DNA of 34,211 bases, from assembly GCA_947373225.1 (NCBI GenBank), contig CANBWX010000025.1, positions 1 through 34,211 on the forward strand, read 5' to 3'. A program made the position numbers and the translations under genes. Position 1 is the first letter of the stretch, and each line of letters begins with the position of its first letter. The DNA comes from Flavobacteriaceae bacterium (GTDB taxonomy: Bacteria > Bacteroidota > Bacteroidia > Flavobacteriales > Flavobacteriaceae). This document shows, piece by piece, positions 24,250-30,820 of this stretch. The notes under the pieces are model-generated. The model saw only the letters and a list, made by a program, of their open reading frames with translations. It was not told the DNA's origin and made no database searches.

Positions 24250-24290
24250 GTTTAAAGTTTAAAGTTTAAAAGTTTTAGAACTTTAAACTT
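24250..24290. repeat. GTTTAAA tandem heptamers with inverted copy (hairpin)
   Basis: GTTTAAA is repeated three times head to tail (24250-24270). After a short spacer, AACTTTAAACTT (24279-24290) is the exact reverse complement of 24255-24266. It lies 13 bases upstream of thyA, in the spacer after the bifunctional nuclease gene, so a thyA transcript beginning upstream would carry it in its leader. Confidence 0.85.
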
Positions 24291-24328
24291 CAACATTCGT
24301 TAATCAAAATTAAAAAATTATTTTTTTG

Positions 24329-24353
24329 TTCCCCCTTCGGGGGTTAGGGGAGC
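24329..24353. repeat. GC-rich palindromic element (CCCCC-TTC-GGGGG)
   Basis: Five C, TTC, five G (24331-24343) followed by TTAGGGG. It begins two bases after the bifunctional nuclease stop, in minus-strand sense. Such G/C runs are out of keeping with the surrounding AT-rich DNA. I recall nearly identical sequences in intergenic regions of other Flavobacterium genomes. No long U run follows in the minus direction, so it is not a standard terminator. Confidence 0.7.
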
Positions 24354-24354
24354 T

Positions 24355-24975
24355 TTATCTTTTCGAAATCTCATCTCTAATCTTAGCCGCTTTTTCATAA
24401 TCTTCCTGTTCTACGGCGGTATCTAATAATTCGTTTAATTCCGTCAAACTATGGTTCGAATACGTTCCTCCAGATTGATTGCTTTCTTCACGACCAAAAG
24501 TCTCAGGGTTCGAAAGAATATCGTCTATTTCTTGAGAACCTTTATCGGGATCCAAAGGGTTGTTTTTCAAATAAATTCCGGCTTTGTCAAGGATGTTTTT
24601 ATAAGTAAAAATAGGTGCATTAAATCGTAATGCCAATGCAATCGCATCGGAAGTTCGAGCGTCTATAATTTCCTCAATTTTATCTCTTTCGCAAATGATA
24701 CTCGAATAAAAAACGCCATCAACCAGTTTATGAATAATGACTTGTTTGACCACAATATCAAACCGATCAGCAAAATTTTTGAATAAATCATGTGTTAAAG
24801 GACGTGGTGGTTTTATTTCTTTTTCCAAAGCAATTGCAATGGATTGAGCCTCGAAAGCGCCAATGACAATAGGCAATTTTCTTTCTCCGTCAACCTCGTT
24901 TAATATTAGAGCATAAGCTCCGTTTTGAGTTTGACTGTATGAAATCCCTTTTATAGATAATTTAACTAAGCTCAT
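24355..24975 (-). CDS. Bifunctional nuclease (DUF151) with C-terminal UVR motif
   Basis: A 206-residue protein with an N-terminal bifunctional-nuclease domain (DUF151, about 1-135: GISYSQTQNGAYALILNE, LPIVIGAFEAQSIAIALE, DARTSDAIALALRF) and a C-terminal UvrB/UvrC motif (about 172-206, LDTAVEQEDYEKAAKIRDEI). BFN-domain proteins of plants have been reported to have DNase and RNase activity; the bacterial role is not settled. Start is placed at the ATG 24975 (MSLVKLSIKG) because the longer frame runs through a TACTTTTG promoter-like element. It lies between etfA and thyA, all on the minus strand, with a terminator between it and etfA. Confidence 0.9.
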   Translation of the reverse strand: MSLVKLSIKGISYSQTQNGAYALILNEVDGERKLPIVIGAFEAQSIAIALEKEIKPPRPLTHDLFKNFADRFDIVVKQVIIHKLVDGVFYSSIICERDKIEEIIDARTSDAIALALRFNAPIFTYKNILDKAGIYLKNNPLDPDKGSQEIDDILSNPETFGREESNQSGGTYSNHSLTELNELLDTAVEQEDYEKAAKIRDEISKR

Positions 24976-24980
24976 AATTG

Positions 24981-24988
24981 CAAAAGTA
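24981..24988 (-). promoter_or_regulatory. Possible -7 element for the bifunctional nuclease gene (TACTTTTG)
   Basis: Minus-strand TACTTTTG matches TAnnTTTG and ends five bases before the ATG at 24975, so a transcript from it would be nearly leaderless. A second match, TATCTTTG at 25092-25085, lies in the loop of the upstream terminator and would give a leader of about 100 bases. Confidence 0.4.
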
Positions 24989-25066
24989 AAAAGCATCAAA
25001 TGCCTTATTTATGGATTGTTTTTTCTTGAAAAATATAAGTGCAATTTTAATCAAAAAACGGCAAAC

Positions 25067-25116
25067 AAAAAAGTTACCTACGAGCAAAGATACGAATATC
25101 TTGATAGTAGGTAACT
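25067..25116 (-). terminator. Composite hairpin terminator after etfA
   Basis: Outer arms AGTTACCTAC (25072-25081) and GTAGGTAACT (25107-25116) pair perfectly over 10 bases; on the minus strand the stem ends in six U. The 25-base loop contains a second hairpin, AAGATA-TTCG-TATCTT, and the sequence TATCTTTG, a -7 promoter match. U-rich sequence also follows on the plus strand. Confidence 0.8.
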
Positions 25117-25143
25117 ATATTTTTTGGGCGAAATTCTAAAAAA

Positions 25144-26112
25144 TCAGGAATGCGACGCTTTAAAAGCTTTTAGTTTTTCGGTTAATCGTGGTACAATATC
25201 AAAAGCATCTCCAACAACTCCATAATCGGCAACTTTAAAGAAAGGCGCTTCAGGATCGGTGTTAATTACCAGTTTTACTTTCGAAGAATTAATTCCTGCA
25301 ATGTGCTGAATCGCTCCAGAAATTCCGATGGCAATATATAAATTGGCAGCAACAGGTTTTCCTGTTTGACCTACGTGTTCAGAATGAGGCCTCCAATCTA
25401 AATCGGAAACTGGCTTTGAGCAGGCAGTTGCGGCGCCAAGAACGGCAGCTAAATCTTCGATCATTCCCCAGTTTTCTGGGCCTTTTAGTCCACGACCTCC
25501 AGAAACTACAATATCGGCATCGGCAATAGAAACTTTTCCAGAAACTTTTTCTACCGATTCTACTTTTATGCTGAAATCATTTTCTCCGATGTTTGGATTA
25601 AAATCTTCCTCGGCTAAATTGGATGCGCTTTCGAAAATTCCATAAGAGTTTTTGGCTAAACCAAGAATTTTTATGTCGGTTGAAATTTCGGTGATATTGA
25701 ATGCTTTGTTCGAAAACGAATTTCTTCGCACTTGAAAAGGCGATAGGCTTACTGGTAATCCGACAACATTCGAAGCAAAGCCAGCTTCTAGCGAAACGGC
25801 TACCAATGGCGAAAGATAAATGCTGTCTGTCGTCGAAGAAAGTATAATTAGTTTGGCGCTTTCTTTTTGTGCTGCCTGTTTGATGACATCGGCATACGCT
25901 TTGGCAGAAAAACCAGCCAATTTATCATTGGTAACTTTCAGGACTTTATCTACTCCATATTTCGATAATTCCGAAACATCGGTAGTATTTATGGTTACGG
26001 CTGTAACGGTTGTTCCTAAACTTTCGGCTACTTTTTTTGCATAAGAAGCTAATTCAAAAGCTATTTTTCGGAATTTCCCTTCTGCGGATTCTGCGTATAT
26101 TAGTATTGACAT
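25144..26112 (-). CDS. etfA: Electron transfer flavoprotein subunit alpha
   Basis: Large ETF subunit, binding FAD and passing electrons from acyl-CoA dehydrogenases and related enzymes to the respiratory quinone pool. The 322 residues have an N-terminal alpha/beta domain (about 1-190) and the C-terminal FAD domain with SGGRGLKGPENW (about 208-219), QTGKPVAANLYIAIGISGAIQH region (about 252-272) and NTDPEAPFFKVADYGVVGD (about 285-303). ATG at 26112. etfB is directly upstream on the same strand with an 82-base spacer that is nearly all repeat. A strong terminator follows. Confidence 0.97.
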   Translation of the reverse strand: MSILIYAESAEGKFRKIAFELASYAKKVAESLGTTVTAVTINTTDVSELSKYGVDKVLKVTNDKLAGFSAKAYADVIKQAAQKESAKLIILSSTTDSIYLSPLVAVSLEAGFASNVVGLPVSLSPFQVRRNSFSNKAFNITEISTDIKILGLAKNSYGIFESASNLAEEDFNPNIGENDFSIKVESVEKVSGKVSIADADIVVSGGRGLKGPENWGMIEDLAAVLGAATACSKPVSDLDWRPHSEHVGQTGKPVAANLYIAIGISGAIQHIAGINSSKVKLVINTDPEAPFFKVADYGVVGDAFDIVPRLTEKLKAFKASHS

Positions 26113-26119
26113 AATGATT

Positions 26120-26199
26120 TTTGATTTACGATATTTGATTTACGATATACAATTTGTGTTTCAATCCAAAATCGTATATTGCAATTCGTATATCTTATA
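26120..26199. repeat. 14-base tandem repeat with imperfect inverted copies
   Basis: TTTGATTTACGATA occurs twice without a gap (26120-26133, 26134-26147). Further on, TCGTATAT begins at 26172 and again at 26186, the same 14-base period, and its reverse complement differs by one base from ATTTACGA in the direct units. The module fills the etfB-etfA spacer, so an etfBA message would carry it between the two cistrons. Its last bases run slightly past the etfB stop. Confidence 0.8.
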
Positions 26200-26941
26200 T
26201 TACTTTGGCTTCGTTGTGTAATAAATTGATTAATTCATCTAGATTATCAGCTGAAACTAATTTCACAGCCGATTTTGGTGCTGGTTTTTCAAACTTCACC
26301 GCTTTTGTATTTATGGAAGCAGCAACAGGTTCTACAACTGTTAGTGTTTTGGTTCTGGCCGTCATAATTCCTCTCATATTCGGGATTCGTAAATCTTTTT
26401 CTTCGACTAATCCTTTTTGTCCTCCAATGATTATTGGTAAAGTTGTAGAAACAGTTTCTCTACCGCCATCAATTTCGCGAATTGCTTTTACGGTTGTTCC
26501 TTCAATACTTATATTGGTACAAGAATTTAGGAAATTGTATCCCAAAATTCCAGCAATCATTCCAGGAACCATTCCTCCGTTATAATCTAAGGATTCTTTT
26601 CCTGCGATAACAATATCATAAGCACCATTTTTTATCACTTCGGCAAGTTGTTTGGCAACAAAAAAACTATCAGTTGGGTTTGCGTTTACACGAATAGCAT
26701 CGTTGGCGCCTATGGCTAATGCTTTTCTTAAAGTTGGTTCTGTTTCAGGACCGCCTACATTGACAACAGTAATTGTTGCCGCTTGTTGTTCTTGAAACCA
26801 AATAGCACGTGTTAATCCATATTCATCGTTTGGATTAATCACAAATTGAACGCCATTAGTATCAAATTGGGAGTCGTCGCTGGTGAAATTAATTTTTGAG
26901 GTAGTATCAGGAACGTGGCTGATGCAAACTAATATTTTCAT
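26195..26941 (-). CDS. etfB: Electron transfer flavoprotein subunit beta
   Basis: Small ETF subunit, binding AMP in canonical ETFs and completing the heterodimer with EtfA. The 248 residues match the family: MKILVCISHVPDT at the N-terminus, DEYGLTRAIWF, the GKESLDYNGGMVPGMIAGILG block (about 119-139) and the recognition-loop region near REIDGGRETV. ATG at 26941. It leads the etfB-etfA pair and is divergent from pdhB across 261 bases holding a palindrome, a structured element and promoter motifs. Confidence 0.97.
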   Translation of the reverse strand: MKILVCISHVPDTTSKINFTSDDSQFDTNGVQFVINPNDEYGLTRAIWFQEQQAATITVVNVGGPETEPTLRKALAIGANDAIRVNANPTDSFFVAKQLAEVIKNGAYDIVIAGKESLDYNGGMVPGMIAGILGYNFLNSCTNISIEGTTVKAIREIDGGRETVSTTLPIIIGGQKGLVEEKDLRIPNMRGIMTARTKTLTVVEPVAASINTKAVKFEKPAPKSAVKLVSADNLDELINLLHNEAKVI

Positions 26942-26969
26942 AGTTATGTTTTTTTCGAAATTGCTTTTA

Positions 26970-26977
26970 CAAAATTA
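26970..26977 (-). promoter_or_regulatory. Probable etfBA -7 element (TAATTTTG)
   Basis: Minus-strand TAATTTTG matches TAnnTTTG about 29 bases before the etfB ATG. There is no TTG at the expected -33 position; that position is instead reached by the palindrome 26994-27019, which hints at activator or repressor control. Confidence 0.5.
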
Positions 26978-26993
26978 TAATAATAAATGGAAT

Positions 26994-27019
26994 AATATAC
27001 TATGCGCGCATAATATATT
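26994..27019. promoter_or_regulatory. 26-base palindrome, candidate operator of etfBA
   Basis: AATATA, one mismatched base, the perfect 12-base core TATGCGCGCATA (27001-27012), one mismatched base, then TATATT. The CGCG core stands out in AT-rich DNA. It sits at the -33 position of the etfB promoter, where a dimeric regulator could control transcription. No regulator gene is in the window. Confidence 0.55.
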
Positions 27020-27039
27020 TCAGTATTATATCGATTTCG

Positions 27040-27116
27040 TAGCCCTGATAGAAGAGACATCCTTTGTTTGCTTGCTTTAAGCAAGCAAAGATATAGCGGA
27101 TAGCAGGATTAGCTCT
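27040..27116 (+). other. Structured intergenic element, possible small RNA
   Basis: The centre is an 11-base inverted repeat (TTTGCTTGCTT at 27068-27078 with 27080-27090). Outside it, AGC (27041-27043) can pair with GCT (27113-27115), CCTG (27044-27047) with CAGG (27105-27108), and TCC (27061-27063) with GGA (27099-27101), giving nested helices with unpaired purine-rich stretches (GATAGAAGAGACA; GATATAGC). I recall similar AGCCC(T/C)GATAG ... GCGGATAGC(A/G)GGA sequences in many Flavobacterium spacers. A Flavo-1-type RNA is one possibility that I cannot test here. Confidence 0.5.
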
Positions 27117-27161
27117 AAGTTATTTTAAAAATAAATTAGGCTTTAAGTGATTTAAAATATT

Positions 27162-27169
27162 TATTTTTG
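27162..27169 (+). promoter_or_regulatory. Probable pdhB -7 element (TATTTTTG)
   Basis: TATTTTTG matches TAnnTTTG 33 bases before the ATG at 27203. No exact TTG 17-23 bases upstream. The frame's longer start (TTG at 27167) lies inside this element and is therefore unlikely. Confidence 0.6.
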
Positions 27170-27202
27170 CAATTCGAAAATTTACACATACACTATACAA
27201 CT

Positions 27203-28180
27203 ATGAGAACAATACAATTTAGAGAGGCCATTTGCGAAGCGATGAGTGAAGAAATGCGTCGCGACGAGTCGATATACTTGATGGGAGAGGAAGTAGCAGA
27301 ATATAATGGTGCATATAAAGCATCAAAAGGAATGCTTGCTGAATTTGGAGAAAAAAGAGTAATTGATACGCCAATTGCTGAGCTAGGTTTTACCGGAATT
27401 GCAGTAGGTTCGGCAATGAATGGTTGTAGACCAATTGTTGAATATATGACTTTCAATTTTTGTTTGGTAGGGATTGACCAAATTATAAATAATGCAGCCA
27501 AAATGCGTCAGATGACCGGTGGACAATTTAATGTTCCTATTGTTTTTCGTGGACCAACGGCTTCGGCAGGACAATTGGGAGCGACACACTCTCAAGCTTT
27601 AGAAAATTGGTTTGCCAATACTCCAGGGCTTAAAGTGGTAGTGCCATCTAATGTTTATGATGCTAAAGGACTTCTGAAATCAGCTATTCGTGATAATGAT
27701 CCCGTAATTTTCATGGAATCGGAGCAAATGTATGGTGACAAAGGAGAAGTTCCCGATGGAGAATATACGATTCCTCTTGGTGTTGCTGATGTAAAACGTG
27801 AAGGGACTGATGTTACCATCGTTTCTTTTGGAAAAATCATCAAAGAAGCTTTTATAGCTGCCGATGAACTTGCCAAAGAAGGAATTTCATGTGAAGTTAT
27901 CGATTTAAGAACCGTTCGTCCTATGGATCATGAAGCGATTCTTACTTCAGTTCGAAAAACAAATAGATTGGTAATTCTTGAAGAAGCTTGGCCTTTTGCA
28001 AGTATTTCATCAGAGATTGCATTCTTGGTTCAAGAACGTGCTTTCGATTTTCTTGATGCACCAATTCAACGTATCACAACTGCCGATACTCCAGCACCAT
28101 ATTCTCCAGTATTGTTGAAAGAATGGTTGCCAAATGCTGGTGATGTTGTAAAAGCAGTTAAAAAAGTAATGAATAAATAA
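27203..28180 (+). CDS. pdhB: Pyruvate dehydrogenase E1 component subunit beta
   Basis: Beta subunit of the thiamine-dependent E1 of the pyruvate dehydrogenase complex, converting pyruvate toward acetyl-CoA with the alpha subunit. The 325 residues match the family: MRTIQFREAICEAM start, DTPIAELGFTGIAVG with TPP-activating Glu60, RGPTASAGQLGATHSQ, and EVIDLRTVRPMD. The ATG at 27203 fits both the family start and the promoter. The alpha and E2 genes are not in the window, so pdhB is split from them. An alpha-ketoacid E1 beta of the branched-chain type is the alternative, less likely from length and sequence. Confidence 0.94.
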   Translation: MRTIQFREAICEAMSEEMRRDESIYLMGEEVAEYNGAYKASKGMLAEFGEKRVIDTPIAELGFTGIAVGSAMNGCRPIVEYMTFNFCLVGIDQIINNAAKMRQMTGGQFNVPIVFRGPTASAGQLGATHSQALENWFANTPGLKVVVPSNVYDAKGLLKSAIRDNDPVIFMESEQMYGDKGEVPDGEYTIPLGVADVKREGTDVTIVSFGKIIKEAFIAADELAKEGISCEVIDLRTVRPMDHEAILTSVRKTNRLVILEEAWPFASISSEIAFLVQERAFDFLDAPIQRITTADTPAPYSPVLLKEWLPNAGDVVKAVKKVMNK

Positions 28181-28236
28181 GGTGTTAAACTTTTCGAAAT
28201 ATTAGAAAAACAGAAAAACTAATATCAGAAATTGAC

Positions 28237-28244
28237 TATATTTG
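28237..28244 (+). promoter_or_regulatory. Possible -7 element of the DUF5686 gene (TATATTTG)
   Basis: TATATTTG matches TAnnTTTG. The transcript would start at about 28248-28251, inside the left arm of the hairpin at 28246-28277, so its leader would be that hairpin. No TTG at -33. Confidence 0.4.
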
Positions 28245-28245
28245 G

Positions 28246-28285
28246 AACTTCATCAAATACTTAAATTTGATGAAGTTTTTTTTTT
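28246..28285 (+). terminator. Strong intrinsic terminator hairpin after pdhB
   Basis: Perfect 13-pair stem (28246-28258 with 28265-28277), 6-base loop, then ten T. It lies 65 bases after the pdhB stop, and its T run ends five bases before the ATG of the next gene. Confidence 0.9.
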
Positions 28286-28289
28286 GATT

Positions 28290-30776
28290 ATGAAAAAGAA
28301 TTTATTGTTTGGCTTGTTTTTTTTATTAGCTGTTGCAAATTCCGTTTTTGCCCAAACTAAAGTGAGCGGTATCGTTTTAGATAAGTCAAAAAAACCGATT
28401 CCTTTTGCAAATGTGGCTTTCAAGAATTCAAATGAAGGTATTGTATCTAATGAAGACGGTCGTTTTTATTTAGAATCTCCAAAAAATTATAAGGTATTGA
28501 CAGTTACTTCTGTTGGATTTTCTGACAAAGAAATTACATTAGAAAAGGCTGTGAATTATGATTTTGTAGTGGTATTAAACGAAATCGAAACCTTGAAAGA
28601 AGTAGTTATTTTTACTGGAAAAACTTCAAAAAAGAATAATCCGGCACTTGATATCCTTAGAAAAATTTGGGAAAGAAAACGCAAAAATGGTTTGCATATA
28701 TTCAATCAATACCAAATGGAAAAGTATGAGAAAGTGGAGTTTGACATGAACACTATTGATAGTGCTTTTATGAAAAATAAAATTTTCAAAGGAATGGAGT
28801 TTATCTTCAAGCAAGTTGATACTTCACGAATTACAGGAAAAACATATTTGCCTATTTTTATAAACGAATCTCTATCAGATGTTTATGGGGATAATAAACT
28901 AAATAAAATAAAAGAAGTATTAAAAGCTAATAAGAATTCAGGATTTGGTAATAATCAGCAAATTCTGTCTTTTGTAAAAGACCTGTATTCGGATTATGAT
29001 ATTTATGATAATCATCTAACTTTTTTTGATAAAAGTTTTACCAGTCCGTTATCAAGAACAGGAATTGATACTTATAATTATATTCTAAAAGACAGTGCAT
29101 TCGTAGATAAAAAATGGTGTTATAACATATTGTTTTATCCAAGAAGGAAAAATGAATTGACTTTTAAAGGAGATTTTTGGGTTAATGATTCCACTTATGC
29201 CATCAAAAGTATTAACATGGCAGCCACAAGAAGTGCTAATATTAACTGGATAAAAGATATTTATATCGAACAAGAATTTGATGTTGTCAATGATTCTGTT
29301 TTTCTTTTGACCAAGGATTATATGATGTCTGATTTTGCCTTAAACAAAAGCGATCTGTCTAAAGGGGTTTATGGAAAACGAACTACTTTGTATCAAAAAC
29401 ATCAATTTAATAAGGAAAAACCAGTTTCTTTTTATAAAGAGAAGGTAAATTATGATGATGAAACGGTCTACAATAAATCGGACGAATATTGGCATGACAA
29501 CCGATTTGAGAATCTAAGTAAAGATGAATTAGGCGTTTATAAAATGCTAGATACATTAAAGACGGTCAAGAAATTCAAAAACATATTCAATCTTGTTACC
29601 ATAGTAGATAGTGGCTATCTTCATAGCGGAAATTTTGATTTTGGCTCCATTTACTCTGCCATAGGAAATAATGATGTCGAAGGATTACGATTACGTGTGG
29701 GAGCAAGAACTTATTTTGGACCTAATGATGCTTGGCGCTTGCAAGGCTATACCGCTTATGGTCTAAAGGATCAGAAATTCAAATATGGATTTTCTGGAAA
29801 ATGGATGATTGACAAAAAAAATAGATTTATTATTTCTGGAGGAAATCGAAAAGATGTGGAACAAACAGGGGCATCATTAACCACTTCAAATGATGTCTTG
29901 AATCGCGGTTTTGGAGCTTCAGGATTGTTAACCGTTGGTAGTAATGGAAAATTGACCAATGTGAATTTGACCAATCTTGAATTAGAAATTGAACCTGTAA
30001 AAAACCTGACTTTTAGAACAGGGTTTACTTATAGAACATTAGAGTCGGCTTCGCCAGTATTTAGTTTAGATTATTATACAGATTTGTCACAAACTACTAT
30101 AAAAAGCAAAGTACATCAATCTGAATTAAATGCACAAATTGAGTTCACACCTAATCGAAAACCAATAGGGTACTCTATAGAAAGATATAATGCCGACAGT
30201 CCTTTTAGTCGTGTTTTTGTGAGTTATAGTCAGGGATTTAAAGGAATAATGAATAGTGATTTTGATTACCAAAAACTCCAATTATACTACAAACAACCTC
30301 TAATTATTGGTCCTTTAGGAAGGAGTAATCTAATATTGGAAGTAGGAAAAACATACGGAAACATTCCGCTTGGATTAATGAGTATTATTCCCGGAAATCA
30401 ATCTGTTTTTACGCTAGAGAATACTTTTAGTAATCTAAAATATTATGAGTTTGTAGCGGATCAATATGCTATGCTACAATGGGATCACAATTTTCAAGGA
30501 AGACTTTTTTCAAGGATACCTTTTATGCGAAAGCTTAATTGGAGAGAAATTATTGGTATTAAAGCAGTTTATGGAACAGTTTCAGATAACAATAAAGCCA
30601 TCAATGCTTCGGGATTAATTTATAAAGCTCCAACAACTCCTTATTGGGAATATAATGCAGGAATTGGTAATATCTTCAAGTTTTTTAGAATAGATTGTAG
30701 TTGGAGAGGTAATTATAGGAATGTACCTGGGGCAAATAATTTTGCTGTAAAAGGTTCGTTTGGTTTTTATTTTTAA
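28290..30776 (+). CDS. DUF5686 protein with N-terminal carboxypeptidase-like regulatory domain
   Basis: An 828-residue exported protein: signal peptide MKKNLLFGLFFLLAVANSVFAQ, a CarboxypepD_reg-like beta-sandwich (about 24-105; VSGIVLDKSKKPIPFANVAF, GIVSNEDGRFYL), then a long DUF5686 region to the end with many aromatic-alternating strands suggesting an outer-membrane barrel in the C-terminal half. The family is common in Bacteroidota and uncharacterised; the N-terminal domain is shared with TonB-dependent SusC-type proteins. The ATG at 28290 is set by the signal peptide; the frame is open upstream through the terminator hairpin to a TTG at 28242, which I reject. The next gene follows after 44 bases. 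Confidence 0.9.
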   Translation: MKKNLLFGLFFLLAVANSVFAQTKVSGIVLDKSKKPIPFANVAFKNSNEGIVSNEDGRFYLESPKNYKVLTVTSVGFSDKEITLEKAVNYDFVVVLNEIETLKEVVIFTGKTSKKNNPALDILRKIWERKRKNGLHIFNQYQMEKYEKVEFDMNTIDSAFMKNKIFKGMEFIFKQVDTSRITGKTYLPIFINESLSDVYGDNKLNKIKEVLKANKNSGFGNNQQILSFVKDLYSDYDIYDNHLTFFDKSFTSPLSRTGIDTYNYILKDSAFVDKKWCYNILFYPRRKNELTFKGDFWVNDSTYAIKSINMAATRSANINWIKDIYIEQEFDVVNDSVFLLTKDYMMSDFALNKSDLSKGVYGKRTTLYQKHQFNKEKPVSFYKEKVNYDDETVYNKSDEYWHDNRFENLSKDELGVYKMLDTLKTVKKFKNIFNLVTIVDSGYLHSGNFDFGSIYSAIGNNDVEGLRLRVGARTYFGPNDAWRLQGYTAYGLKDQKFKYGFSGKWMIDKKNRFIISGGNRKDVEQTGASLTTSNDVLNRGFGASGLLTVGSNGKLTNVNLTNLELEIEPVKNLTFRTGFTYRTLESASPVFSLDYYTDLSQTTIKSKVHQSELNAQIEFTPNRKPIGYSIERYNADSPFSRVFVSYSQGFKGIMNSDFDYQKLQLYYKQPLIIGPLGRSNLILEVGKTYGNIPLGLMSIIPGNQSVFTLENTFSNLKYYEFVADQYAMLQWDHNFQGRLFSRIPFMRKLNWREIIGIKAVYGTVSDNNKAINASGLIYKAPTTPYWEYNAGIGNIFKFFRIDCSWRGNYRNVPGANNFAVKGSFGFYF

Positions 30777-30789
30777 GGCTCAAAGTCCT

Positions 30790-30797
30790 TACATTTG
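30790..30797 (+). promoter_or_regulatory. Probable acyltransferase-alkA -7 element (TACATTTG)
   Basis: TACATTTG matches TAnnTTTG and lies 24 bases before the ATG at 30821. No TTG within 17-23 bases upstream. Confidence 0.45.
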
Positions 30798-30820
30798 CTT
30801 TCAAAATAGAAAATACTTAC

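Noticed and set aside
26154-26585. 143-codon open frame on the plus strand antisense to etfB
   Set aside because: It is the complement of a clearly recognised gene, has no family-like sequence and no promoter; low-stop antisense frames are common opposite this codon usage.
27068-27090. Central inverted repeat as a simple terminator
   Set aside because: No U tract on either side, no gene ends upstream on either strand, and flanking helices indicate a larger structure.
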